Part shown: positions 1-6,105 of the stretch, piece by piece
How the letters are laid out: each line of letters opens with the position of its first letter
Position numbering within the stretch: the first letter of the stretch is position 1
Assembly: GCA_902783065.1 (NCBI GenBank)
Contig: CACZPV010000223.1
Coordinates: 1 to 9,647, forward strand
Length of the DNA stretch: 9,647 bases
DNA from: an uncultured Ruminococcus sp.
GTDB taxonomy: Bacteria; Bacillota; Clostridia; Oscillospirales; Acutalibacteraceae
Direction of reading: 5' to 3'
Translations under genes and position numbers: made by a program
Notes under the pieces: model-generated
The model's input: the letters and a program-made list of their open reading frames with translations, nothing else
Told to the model about the DNA's origin: nothing
The model's database searches: none

Positions 1-747
1 ACGCATTACCTGACCAATAAGTTTGATGACACCGCCCCACGCTGAAGCATAAGCCACATCTGCAAGAGTAATCTCAGTGATACCCTGTGTATGAACAAGT
101 TCAGGATAGATATGTTTTCCATAGCAAAGAGAAGCCAGAATAGCAATCTTTCTGCAGGCATCATGTCCTTCAACGTCAGCCGCAGGATTCCTTTCTGCAT
201 ATCCGAGCTGCTGTGCCATTTTCAATGCATCCTCAAAAGACATCTGATCTTTTATCATCTTTGTAAGAATAAAATTGGTAGTTCCGTTAAGTATACCGGC
301 AATCTCAACAAATTCGTTTGCTGCAAGGCACTGGCTTATCGGTCTGATAATGGGAATACCTCCGCCGACACTTGCTTCAAACAGATAATTGACATTATTA
401 TTTTTAGCTATTTCCAGAAGTTCCGCACCCTTTGTAGCTACCAATTCCTTATTGGAAGTAACCACACTTTTTCCTGCAAGCAGACACTTCTTTGTAAAAT
501 CATAAGCCGGGTTAACGCCGCCCATAACTTCCGCAACTACTTTTACTTCTTCATCATTTAAAATATCATCAAAGCTCTTAGTAAACTTATCTGCATAAGG
601 ACTGTCAGGAAATTCTCTGATATCAAGTATGTATTTGATATTGATTTCTTCCTTTGCTCGTTTAGCAATGCTTTCACGATGATTTTCAAGAACTTCTACG
701 ACACCGGAGCCTACAACTCCATGTCCCATTACTGCTACCTGTACCAT
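1..747 (-). CDS. hom: Homoserine dehydrogenase, N-terminal 249 residues (gene runs off the left edge)
   Basis: NAD(P)-dependent enzyme reducing aspartate semialdehyde to homoserine, the branch to threonine and methionine, in the cytoplasm. Translation from the ATG at 747 gives 249 uninterrupted codons. Residues 7-13 (MGHGVVG) are the nucleotide-binding glycine-rich loop. SNKELVA at 98-104 matches the family's conserved (A/S)NK segment, VGGGIP at 127-132 and NGTTNFIL at 154-161 are family signatures, and D196 and K200 in GHDACRK match the catalytic Asp-x-x-x-Lys of characterised homoserine dehydrogenases. The family is usually about 400 residues or more, so the end of the catalytic domain and any ACT domain lie outside the window. 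The start is supported by AAGGAGTT (756-763 on the plus strand) 8 nt upstream. A repeat element ends 36 nt before this ATG, and the next gene upstream, on the same strand, is the penicillin-binding protein 263 nt away, so hom probably has its own promoter. Confidence 0.95.
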   Translation of the reverse strand, partial: MVQVAVMGHGVVGSGVVEVLENHRESIAKRAKEEINIKYILDIREFPDSPYADKFTKSFDDILNDEEVKVVAEVMGGVNPAYDFTKKCLLAGKSVVTSNKELVATKGAELLEIAKNNNVNYLFEASVGGGIPIIRPISQCLAANEFVEIAGILNGTTNFILTKMIKDQMSFEDALKMAQQLGYAERNPAADVEGHDACRKIAILASLCYGKHIYPELVHTQGITEITLADVAYASAWGGVIKLIGQVMR

Positions 748-781
748 TGGTCAATAACTCCTTCATTCAAATTAAAGCATT

Positions 782-887
782 CTGATTGTAAAACACGATA
801 ATAAAATCAATTAAATTTAAATTGATTCATTCGGTTCAAGTATAATCCTCTCCCGCCGGCAGCGAAAGCTCTGCTTTTTACAATCAG
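782..887 (-). repeat. Intergenic repeat, divergent member (12-bp perfect terminal inverted repeats)
   Basis: The element is bounded by CTGATTGTAAAA (782-793) and its exact reverse complement TTTTACAATCAG (876-887). Read on the minus strand its first 35 or so bases resemble the start of the element at 5729, but the rest of the core differs and the 80-nt core of the other full copies is missing. It contains an internal inverted repeat, AATCAATT / AATTGATT (805-827). It ends 36 nt upstream of the hom start codon. It could be a miniature mobile element or a leader element. Orientation is given relative to hom. Confidence 0.7.
810..839 (-). promoter_or_regulatory. Weak candidate promoter for hom
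   Basis: On the minus strand TTGAAC (834-839) is followed after 18 nt by TTTAAT (810-815), a moderate sigma-A-like match. It lies inside the repeat element and overlaps the inverted repeat at 805-827. The start of transcription would fall near 803, about 55 nt before the hom ATG. The -35 is a poor match, so this is only a candidate. Confidence 0.3.
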
Positions 888-901
888 CTTCATTCAGAAC
901 C

Positions 902-956
902 GCTGTTTTTCCGGCATTTGCCTTATTATGACATGGTGATGCCGGAAAATAACAGC
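902..956 (-). terminator. Long inverted repeat downstream of the penicillin-binding protein gene
   Basis: Arms GCTGTTTTTCCGGCAT (902-917) and ATGCCGGAAAATAACAGC (939-956) pair over about 16 bp with a two-base bulge and a 21-nt loop. It lies 55 nt beyond the stop codon of the penicillin-binding protein gene. No U-run follows on either strand, so intrinsic termination is doubtful. It may instead be an mRNA 3'-end structure or a repeat. Confidence 0.4.
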
Positions 957-1010
957 TTATAATTTACTTCATATTAAATATCAGCTCATCCTACTACAAT
1001 TAAATGTCGA

Positions 1011-3455
1011 TTATTCGCCCCCGCCTTCATCGATCGGCTGTTCCTCATCAGGGGTTCCTTCCTCACCCGGATCATTATATTCCTCTTCTTCCGAATATTC
1101 GTCAGGTGTTTCCGGATCTTCAGGTTCTTCCAGATCAGAATATTCAAAATCCTCATAATCTTCCGATTCTTCATCAGATTCTTCAGGTTCATCAGGATCT
1201 TCAGTTTCCTCGTTATCTTCTGATTCTTCATCGGATTCCTCTGATTCTTCATCGGATTCCTCTGATTCTTCTTCCTCATAATAGTAGCTGCTTTCAGAAT
1301 TACTGGTTTCAATTCTTCTTTGACCGTAACTGGAGCTTCCCGGCATATTATCAGTAGTATAATATCCAACCGCCGTAACATCCTTCAGCGTCAGATCTGT
1401 CAGGCCGCCGTCTTCAATTACATAATTATGCTGAACAACATCTCCGCCCAGATCATAATTTTTGACCGGTTTTCCTTTCAGCCATTCTGCCATAATATCC
1501 CGCCATAGATAATGTGCCTTATTCACCTCATCAGCTGCGATAGGCTTTGACGAATCATGACCTGCCCATATTCCTGCCAACGCATACGGTGATGCACCGA
1601 CAAACCAGTTGTCACAGGACGAATCCGTCGTACCTGTTTTACCGATTATATCCCAACCTTCAACAGCTGCTCTGAAACCGATTGTTTCTCCGCCGGAATT
1701 AACCACATCATGAAGCAGTCTGTTCATGATAGTTGCAGTTTCGGTTGAAATAATCTGATCAGGCTTACCTCTGTCAGAATTATCCAGAATAGTATTGCCG
1801 TCATTATCTGTTACCATAAAGTAGGTATACGGTTCAAAGTAATAACCGCCGTTAACAAAAATCTGATAAGATGCAGTCATTTCTTCCACAGTTGTACCAC
1901 CGTAGAAACCACCTATTGACAGCCCGGACAGATTTTCGCTGTCATGTTCAGGATCAAGATGCTTAAAATTAAGCTGTTCCGTCAGGAAACGGTAGCTTTC
2001 GTCAAGTCCAACCATATTGACAACAGAAACAGCTGCCGCATTGGAAGACAGATTCAATGCTCTCGTTACAGTAATACTGCCGTAATATTTTCCATACCAG
2101 TTATTCGGACCGGTTATAACTCTTCCTTCGGAATCCAGACCCCAGTCGGACACAGGCTTATCCGCAATCAAGGAAGAATAATTTATTTCTTTCTTGTCAA
2201 GCGCAAGTACATATGAGGACACCGGTTTAATGGTTGAACCGGGCTGCAAAACAGACTGGGTTACATTATCCCAAAGCAGCCGTCCGTCCTTTTCAAAACG
2301 GCTTCCCACCGTTGCAAGCACACGGCCCTCAAAATCCATCATTTCATAACCGACATCAAGATACTCATCAGTCGGGGTTTTCCATTCCTTAATCTTTTTC
2401 TCAGCTGCCTCCTGTGCCTTGACATCCATAGCACAATAAATGTTCAGACCTTCATTATATACCATCATTTCGGCATATTCGGCACCGACATTAAGCTCAG
2501 TCTGGATATCTCTTACCACATCACGGAACACCCTGTCCATATACCAGTTCCATTCATTTTCGTCGTCTTCCTCATCCTCGACAACATAACCGACAAATTT
2601 CATATTGGCAGATTCCTTCATTGCCGCCTGATATTCGTCAGGAGTAATTTTTCCCTGTTCATACATTTCCTTAATAATGGTTTCACGGCGTTCCTTATTG
2701 TTTTCAGGATAATCCAGCGGATTCAGTGCAACAGGGTTCTGAGTAATACCCGCAATGGCAGCACATTCTGCTATTGAACAATCCTGAATCCTTTTATTAA
2801 AGTAAATATCCGCCGCCGACTGCACTCCACGGCAGCCTGCACCGTAGTTAACGATATTAAGGTATGCTTCAATAATATCATCCTTGGTATATTCATCTTC
2901 CAACTTTAGTGCCCGGAATATTTCCCTGAGCTTACGGGTAAGACTTACCTCATTATCGTTAGTAACATTCTTTATCAGCTGCTGTGTAATGGTAGATCCG
3001 CCGAATTGTGATTTACCGCTTGCAATTGTGAAAACAGCGCCGGCAGTACGATACCAGTCCACACCGTCATGATCCCAGAATCGCTTATCCTCAATAGCAA
3101 CCTGTGCATCGATCATATGCTTTGGGATCTCCTCAAATTTTACCCATACACGGTTTTCTGCCGAATAGAGTTCCTGATACTTTTCGTAATCCCCGTCATC
3201 ATTTTTGACATAAACAAAGCTTGTCAGACTAAGCTTGATCTTATTAAGATTAATGTTGATCGGCTCACTGGCAATACCGATAATATAGACAAACAAAGAT
3301 GCCGCAACCACGAGTCCAGTAATCAGCAGAATGGACAAAACCGTTACAAAGAATTTTCCCAAAGAAGCAAAAACTCCCCCCACGGCGGTACCAGCTGAAA
3401 CGGCAGAACCGGCAGCTGTTTCGTCACTATAATGACTGATGTCAGTTTTTCTCAT
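1011..3455 (-). CDS. Class A (bifunctional) penicillin-binding protein, PBP1A type, with long acidic C-terminal tail
   Basis: Bifunctional peptidoglycan synthase that polymerises lipid II (GT51) and cross-links stem peptides, the target of beta-lactams. 814 residues: a short cytoplasmic head, one membrane anchor at about 36-60, GT51 at about 85-270 with EDKRFWDH at 122-129 (catalytic E122) and GGSTITQQ at 152-159, and transpeptidase at about 360-650 with STIK at 407-410 (nucleophile S407), SSN at 470-472 and KTGT at 606-609. All catalytic motifs are present. Residues from about 721 to 814 form an extracytoplasmic tail made mostly of Glu, Asp and Ser with some Pro and Tyr. GGGAGGT (3467-3473 plus strand) lies 11 nt before the ATG. 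It is transcribed away from the BofC-like gene and is probably a single-gene unit. Symbols used for relatives include ponA and mrcA; orthology is not settled here. Confidence 0.96.
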   Translation of the reverse strand: MRKTDISHYSDETAAGSAVSAGTAVGGVFASLGKFFVTVLSILLITGLVVAASLFVYIIGIASEPININLNKIKLSLTSFVYVKNDDGDYEKYQELYSAENRVWVKFEEIPKHMIDAQVAIEDKRFWDHDGVDWYRTAGAVFTIASGKSQFGGSTITQQLIKNVTNDNEVSLTRKLREIFRALKLEDEYTKDDIIEAYLNIVNYGAGCRGVQSAADIYFNKRIQDCSIAECAAIAGITQNPVALNPLDYPENNKERRETIIKEMYEQGKITPDEYQAAMKESANMKFVGYVVEDEEDDENEWNWYMDRVFRDVVRDIQTELNVGAEYAEMMVYNEGLNIYCAMDVKAQEAAEKKIKEWKTPTDEYLDVGYEMMDFEGRVLATVGSRFEKDGRLLWDNVTQSVLQPGSTIKPVSSYVLALDKKEINYSSLIADKPVSDWGLDSEGRVITGPNNWYGKYYGSITVTRALNLSSNAAAVSVVNMVGLDESYRFLTEQLNFKHLDPEHDSENLSGLSIGGFYGGTTVEEMTASYQIFVNGGYYFEPYTYFMVTDNDGNTILDNSDRGKPDQIISTETATIMNRLLHDVVNSGGETIGFRAAVEGWDIIGKTGTTDSSCDNWFVGASPYALAGIWAGHDSSKPIAADEVNKAHYLWRDIMAEWLKGKPVKNYDLGGDVVQHNYVIEDGGLTDLTLKDVTAVGYYTTDNMPGSSSYGQRRIETSNSESSYYYEEEESEESDEESEESDEESEDNEETEDPDEPEESDEESEDYEDFEYSDLEEPEDPETPDEYSEEEEYNDPGEEGTPDEEQPIDEGGGE
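1221..1262 (-). repeat. 21-bp tandem repeat coding for the acidic tail
   Basis: Two perfect 21-bp copies (1221-1241 and 1242-1262) followed by a partial third, within the penicillin-binding protein gene. Each copy encodes seven residues of the Glu/Ser/Asp tail. Because 21 is a multiple of three, gain or loss of a copy would keep the frame. More degenerate copies lie on both sides. Confidence 0.9.
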
Positions 3456-3485
3456 AAACGTTTGTTACCTCCCGCATTATTATTC

Positions 3486-3500
3486 GCCGTACAATACGGC
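3486..3500. promoter_or_regulatory. Inverted repeat in the leader of the penicillin-binding protein gene
   Basis: GCCGTA-CAA-TACGGC is a 6-bp perfect dyad between the likely promoter and the ribosome binding site of the penicillin-binding protein gene. It could be an operator or a small leader hairpin. It is short, and chance is possible. Confidence 0.25.
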
Positions 3501-3551
3501 ATATACCCAAATCCAATAGCAAGATATTATTTTCAGGTATATTTCCGACAT

Positions 3552-3571
3552 ATTATACACAGTCTATTATA
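3552..3571 (-). promoter_or_regulatory. Candidate -10 boxes for the penicillin-binding protein gene
   Basis: Two perfect TATAAT hexamers on the minus strand (3552-3557 and 3566-3571) lie 97-116 nt upstream of the start codon. Neither has a convincing TTGACA at 16-18 nt, only T-rich hexamers, so which one is used cannot be decided from the sequence. The rest of the region up to 3760 is AT-rich and shows only a short dyad (TTCATC / GATGAA, 3650-3666). Confidence 0.4.
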
Positions 3572-3769
3572 ACATAAAATAAGTAAAATGGAATAAATTT
3601 TTTTAAAATTGAAATAATTTATTCAATTACCGTGAATTTGTTAAAAATTTTCATCCTTATGATGAATAATTACGTAAATTTATCCAAAAGATATCAGTAT
3701 CACCAAACTGCTTAACCAATCTATATGAAACATAGGTTATCGGCTGAACATTTTTTTAAATATTTTCAT

Positions 3770-3785
3770 GTATCTGACCAGATAC
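3770..3785. promoter_or_regulatory. Operator-like palindrome GTATCTG-AC-CAGATAC
   Basis: A perfect 7-bp dyad with a 2-bp spacer (16 bp) stands in AT-rich DNA between divergent genes, 97 bp upstream of the BofC-like gene and about 200 bp upstream of the likely penicillin-binding protein promoter. The compact dimeric symmetry is typical of a repressor or activator site, but no regulator can be assigned. No clear promoter was found for the gene at 3883. Confidence 0.3.
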
Positions 3786-3882
3786 AGGCAAAACAGATTT
3801 GTTTTCATAATGTAAAAAACAAACAACAGTCTTTGGCTATAAACTGAACGGCTGTTAACTTATTTATAACGGAGGCAGGATT

Positions 3883-4221
3883 ATGAAAAAACTACTGGCT
3901 ATCACAGGATGCATCCTTATTTCATGCATAATTATATCCTATTACGCTGGCGGTACATCACCGGAAGCAATGGAAAACAAAGGATTCCTTTTTTCAGATA
4001 CCCCGTCAGTACAAAATACACAGCCAACAAATGACGGATATATTGTTTCCGTATTTGCAGGCAGAGTTGCACTATATCGTAAAAGCGATGAAAAGGTTTT
4101 GTTTACAACAGATACACTGGTACGTGATCTCCCCATAGAAGACCAGAAAATACTTCAGCAGGGCATTGAGGTTGCTACACGAAAAGAGGCAGATGATCTT
4201 CTGAAAGAATACAGCAGCTGA
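3883..4221 (+). CDS. Small membrane-anchored protein with BofC C-terminal-like domain
   Basis: 112 residues. A Met-Lys-Lys start and a hydrophobic stretch at 4-21 make an N-terminal membrane anchor. LISC at 12-15 could be read as a short lipobox, but hydrophobic residues follow it, so a transmembrane anchor is more likely. Residues 30-50 are a polar linker. Residues 52-110 (DGYIVSVFAGRVALYRK, then VRDLPIEDQKILQQGIEV and a final DDLLKEYSS) resemble, from memory, the C-terminal domain of BofC, the intercompartmental signalling protein of sporulating Firmicutes: a G-x-(V/I)-A strand, LP-x-x-D-x-x-(I/L)-L-x-x-GI, and a C-terminal (L/I)L-x-(E/D)Y. Only this half is present, and many clostridia carry such short forms of unknown role. 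GGAGG (3871-3875) lies 7 nt before the ATG. No neighbour points to sporulation, so the function stays open. Confidence 0.8.
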   Translation: MKKLLAITGCILISCIIISYYAGGTSPEAMENKGFLFSDTPSVQNTQPTNDGYIVSVFAGRVALYRKSDEKVLFTTDTLVRDLPIEDQKILQQGIEVATRKEADDLLKEYSS

Positions 4222-4230
4222 TTAACCGTT

Positions 4231-4360
4231 TATAATACTGATTATCTAGGTTGCGGGTGTGCTGAGCACGCCCGCAGCCGTCCACTACAATCTCCTCTGT
4301 TCCAGTGGTAAGCGGCAGGTGGAATGGGCAAAAGAAGCACACCTGTCTGGTGATTTCTTA
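4231..4360 (+). ncRNA. Candidate structured small RNA or 3' structure
   Basis: A GC-rich island in AT-rich DNA that can form three consecutive stems. P1 (4249-4262 with 4266-4279) is 14 bp with two G-U pairs and a TGA loop. P2 is CCACT / AGTGG (4282-4286, 4304-4308). P3 is GGCAGGTG / CACCTGTC (4314-4321, 4340-4347) with one G-U pair. An alternative to P3 is CACC/GGTG flanked by AAGAA/TTCTT (4332-4359). A perfect TATAAT at 4231-4236 lies at the right distance for transcription starting just before P1, but the -35 (AATACA) is weak. No known riboswitch consensus was recognised. It could also be the 3' end of the BofC-like mRNA, though no U-run follows P1. Confidence 0.3.
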
Positions 4361-4509
4361 ATTATAAAATACTGAATAAAACTTAACATTAATAACTACA
4401 TTTTTACTGTTCATTAATATCGGGTTTAACAAATTCCTTTTATAAATAATAATTATTCACATATTTGTGTAAATTCGCTAAAAAAACTGTTTTTAATTTA
4501 TTCAAAAGA

Positions 4510-4561
4510 TAGAAAAATGTGAAACAATTTGTTAGCACGTGACTAATTTAGAAAAATGTGA
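4510..4561 (+). promoter_or_regulatory. Direct-repeat operator candidate for the XRE regulator
   Basis: The 13-bp sequence TAGAAAAATGTGA occurs twice without mismatch (4510-4522 and 4549-4561), 39 bp start to start. The second copy fills most of the spacer of the promoter at 4539-4567 and the first lies just upstream of its -35. This layout would suit autoregulation by the XRE protein encoded directly downstream. Binding is inferred. Confidence 0.45.
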
Positions 4562-4567
4562 TATAAT
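4539..4567 (+). promoter_or_regulatory. Sigma-A-type promoter of the XRE regulator gene
   Basis: GTGACT (4539-4544) and a perfect TATAAT (4562-4567) are separated by 17 nt. Transcription would start near 4574, giving a leader of about 48 nt before the ATG at 4622. Confidence 0.65.
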
Positions 4568-4621
4568 ACACTTATAGGGGTTGCTAAACCAATAAATCAA
4601 TATGAACGGAGGTATTCTGGT

Positions 4622-5020
4622 ATGTACAGTATGATTTCTTACTGGCTCAAATACTACAGACATGAATGTGGTCTTACACAGCAGCAGGTTGCTGACAGAC
4701 TTAAAATTGAGCGTTCTACTTACACTTACTATGAAACCGGAAAAACAAAACCTGATATTAACACTCTGATCAAGATTGCAAAGGTATATAATATCAATTA
4801 TACACAGCTTTTGCAGGGTGTTGAAGAAGAATTGGAAGCTGCAGTAGCAGAAATTCACTCGGGTCCGGCAGATGAAGACAGTCTTAAATACCGCACCCAT
4901 GCGACGACAAAATATGAAGTAGAACTTCTGTTTGTTGTACGTAACCTTTCTCCCAAACAGAGAAAAGAGGTTATGAATCTCGCAAAGAAATTTATAACAG
5001 AATCAGAAGATAATAAATGA
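4622..5020 (+). CDS. XRE-family helix-turn-helix transcriptional regulator
   Basis: 132-residue cytoplasmic DNA-binding protein. Residues 7-64 form a Cro/CI-type HTH domain: CGLTQQQVADRLKIERSTYT gives the two HTH helices, followed by YETGKTKPDINTLIKIAKVY, the usual helix 4-5 signature. Residues 67-90 are an acidic linker. Residues 98-126 (YEVELLFVVRNLSPKQRKEV onward) form a short helical C-terminus with the (L/V)-x-x-LS-x-x-Q/K-R pattern common in small XRE regulators, probably for dimerisation. There is no peptidase or ligand domain. GGAGGT (4608-4613) lies 8 nt before the first ATG, favouring it over the ATG three codons further on. It has its own promoter with overlapping direct repeats and is followed by a strong terminator, so it appears monocistronic. 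Its targets are unknown, and autoregulation is inferred. Confidence 0.93.
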   Translation: MYSMISYWLKYYRHECGLTQQQVADRLKIERSTYTYYETGKTKPDINTLIKIAKVYNINYTQLLQGVEEELEAAVAEIHSGPADEDSLKYRTHATTKYEVELLFVVRNLSPKQRKEVMNLAKKFITESEDNK

Positions 5021-5041
5021 ATTAAATCTGAATTAAATCGC

Positions 5042-5078
5042 AAAAAAGCGGAGAGCCATTCGGTTCTCCGCTTTTTTT
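5042..5078. terminator. Bidirectional intrinsic terminator
   Basis: A-run (5042-5047), stem GCGGAGAGCC / GGTTCTCCGC (5048-5057, 5062-5071; one G-U pair) with an ATTC loop, then a T-run (5072-5078). It sits between the convergent XRE and phosphodiesterase genes, 22 nt after one stop and 7 nt after the other, and has the U-run needed in both directions. Confidence 0.95.
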
Positions 5079-5084
5079 GATCAT

Positions 5085-5591
5085 TCATCCGTTAATTGTA
5101 TTCATTTTGAGCGCAGGCATATCGCTGTGCGGATATTCGGCAGCCGTCACCATACCGGTTTTTTCATCAATTTCTATAATACCGTATTCCCCCTCGCATC
5201 CGATCGAGCCGGGATTCATTATCAGCATAGCACCCTCTGCTGAAGTAAGCTGTCTGTGTGTATGTCCGAACAGCAGAATATCAAAACCATTGGAACGACC
5301 CATATCTATGATTCTGGAAAGACCATTTTTTACATCAAAAAGGTGCCCGTGAGTCAGAAAAATCCGTTTTCCGCACAGTTCTATTTCCTGATATGTCGGA
5401 AGATCTGAATACCAGTCGCAGTTTCCTGTCACTCCGTAAAATGCCTTATCAGGATATAATACTCTCAGCTCAGAAAACTCCCTGGCACCATCGCCGCAGA
5501 AAATGATTACTTCTGCACGGCGGTGCTTTCTGATAACCCTTTTCATAGACTCAGAATCACCGTGACTGTCGGAAAAAACCAATATTTTCAT
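5085..5591 (-). CDS. YfcE/MJ0936-family metallophosphodiesterase
   Basis: 168-residue cytoplasmic calcineurin-like phosphoesterase. Metal-ligand motifs appear in order: D8-x-H10 in FSDSHGDS, GD at 33-34, GNCD at 56-59 (N57), HGH at 81-83 and GHTH at 109-112, then the NPGS turn at 126-129. Length and motif set match the YfcE/MJ0936 group, whose members hydrolyse model phosphodiesters with Mn or Ni; the physiological substrate is generally unknown. The start chosen is the ATG at 5591. An upstream in-frame ATG at 5609 would place the ribosome binding site AAAGGTGA inside the coding region, while the start at 5591 has it directly upstream and begins with the family-typical MKILVFSDSHG. It is a single gene on its strand, converging on the XRE gene. 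Confidence 0.93.
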   Translation of the reverse strand: MKILVFSDSHGDSESMKRVIRKHRRAEVIIFCGDGAREFSELRVLYPDKAFYGVTGNCDWYSDLPTYQEIELCGKRIFLTHGHLFDVKNGLSRIIDMGRSNGFDILLFGHTHRQLTSAEGAMLIMNPGSIGCEGEYGIIEIDEKTGMVTAAEYPHSDMPALKMNTING

Positions 5592-5595
5592 ATAA

Positions 5596-5603
5596 TCACC
5601 TTT
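5596..5603 (-). promoter_or_regulatory. Ribosome binding site deciding the phosphodiesterase start
   Basis: Minus strand AAAGGTGA lies 4 nt (7 nt from its AAAGG part) before the ATG at 5591 and downstream of the alternative ATG at 5609, which favours the shorter 168-residue product. Confidence 0.75.
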
Positions 5604-5695
5604 GTACATAAAATTTTATATTCTGCATAATATGTAATAGTCGTAACCTACGTCATTGATTCTGTACGGTTTATGACAACAAAAGATTTTCTGAA

Positions 5696-5722
5696 TTTTA
5701 CAATTGACTAAACTTAATAGTT
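5696..5722 (+). repeat. Solo end of the intergenic repeat, in tandem with the full copy
   Basis: TTTTACAATTGACTAAACTT and the bases after it closely match the right-hand end of the full copy plus its flank (5897-5923), so the full element at 5729-5906 is bracketed by an imperfect direct repeat. It may be the remnant of an earlier copy. The rest of 5592-5695 shows no gene, only a weak dyad (GTCAT/ATGAC, 5652-5677). Confidence 0.55.
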
Positions 5723-5728
5723 CCAGCC

Positions 5729-5906
5729 GATTGTAAAAAGGCGAGAGTTTGTGCCGCCGCAGGCGGCACAAACCCCGCTCATAAAGTCAAAAAGCAGTCG
5801 TTTTCAACGCAAAAGCTACGAAAATGACGGATTACAGCGGAGAAAAATTGTAAAACACATGATATCAAAAAACGCATCTGTAAAGGAATTTCAGACTTTT
5901 ACAATT
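5729..5906 (+). repeat. Intergenic repeat, full copy with internal hairpin
   Basis: 178 bp bounded by GATTGTAAAA (5729-5738) and TTTTACAATT (5897-5906), with an internal AATTGTAAAA at 5847-5856. Bases 5798-5877 match the reverse complement of 8211-8290 at 77 of 80 positions. A perfect 12-bp hairpin (GTTTGTGCCGCC / GGCGGCACAAAC, 5747-5758 and 5762-5773, loop GCA) sits near the left end. The right end lies 34 nt upstream of the start codon at 5941. It encodes no protein and has no transposase. It may be a miniature mobile element or a cis-regulatory leader. Confidence 0.85.
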
Positions 5907-5940
5907 AGCTAAATTAATAATTCATAAAGGAGGGATAAAA

Positions 5941-6105
5941 ATGGATCAGAAAAGCACAGAAAAACTTTTTGCAGGACTTTCACCCGAACAGCAGAAACAG
6001 GTACAGAATATACTTGCCGACCAGAATAAAACTCAGCAAATTCTACAGACACCTCAGGCGCAGGCTTTGCTGAAAAAACTGATGGGAGAAAATCACAATG
6101 GATGA
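5941..6105 (+). CDS. Small hypothetical protein, first gene of a three-gene operon (54 aa)
   Basis: Not a recognised family. A 54-residue reading frame directly behind a near-perfect AAAGGAGGG (5926-5934), 6 nt before the ATG. The protein is Gln/Lys-rich and apparently helical, with no membrane segment: LSPEQQKQVQNILAD, then ILQTPQAQALLKKLMG at 35-49 or so. It ends in ATGGATGA, overlapping the next gene's start by 8 nt, a sign of translational coupling. The pattern IL-x-x-P-x(5)-(L/I)-K-x-L-x-G recurs at the N-terminus of the second protein, so the two may be related or may interact. The strong ribosome binding site and overlap argue that it is real. The function is unknown. Confidence 0.8.
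   Translation: MDQKSTEKLFAGLSPEQQKQVQNILADQNKTQQILQTPQAQALLKKLMGENHNG

Noticed and set aside
91..561. 156-codon plus-strand open frame at the left edge
   Set aside because: It is antisense to the conserved homoserine dehydrogenase, with Cys/Phe/Ile-rich composition typical of a shadow frame.
986..1381. Long open frames on both strands over the acidic tail
   Set aside because: They are shadows of the low-complexity Glu/Ser/Asp coding repeat and show no ribosome binding site or protein-like composition.
4249..4347. tRNA or known riboswitch in the GC-rich island
   Set aside because: No T-loop (GGTTCGA) sequence, no acceptor pairing and no recognised riboswitch consensus, including cobalamin, could be fitted.
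5876..5905. Complete promoter using TACAAT at the repeat end
   Set aside because: TACAAT is a fair -10, but none of the four copies has a TTGACA-like hexamer 16-18 nt upstream, so it is not listed as a promoter.
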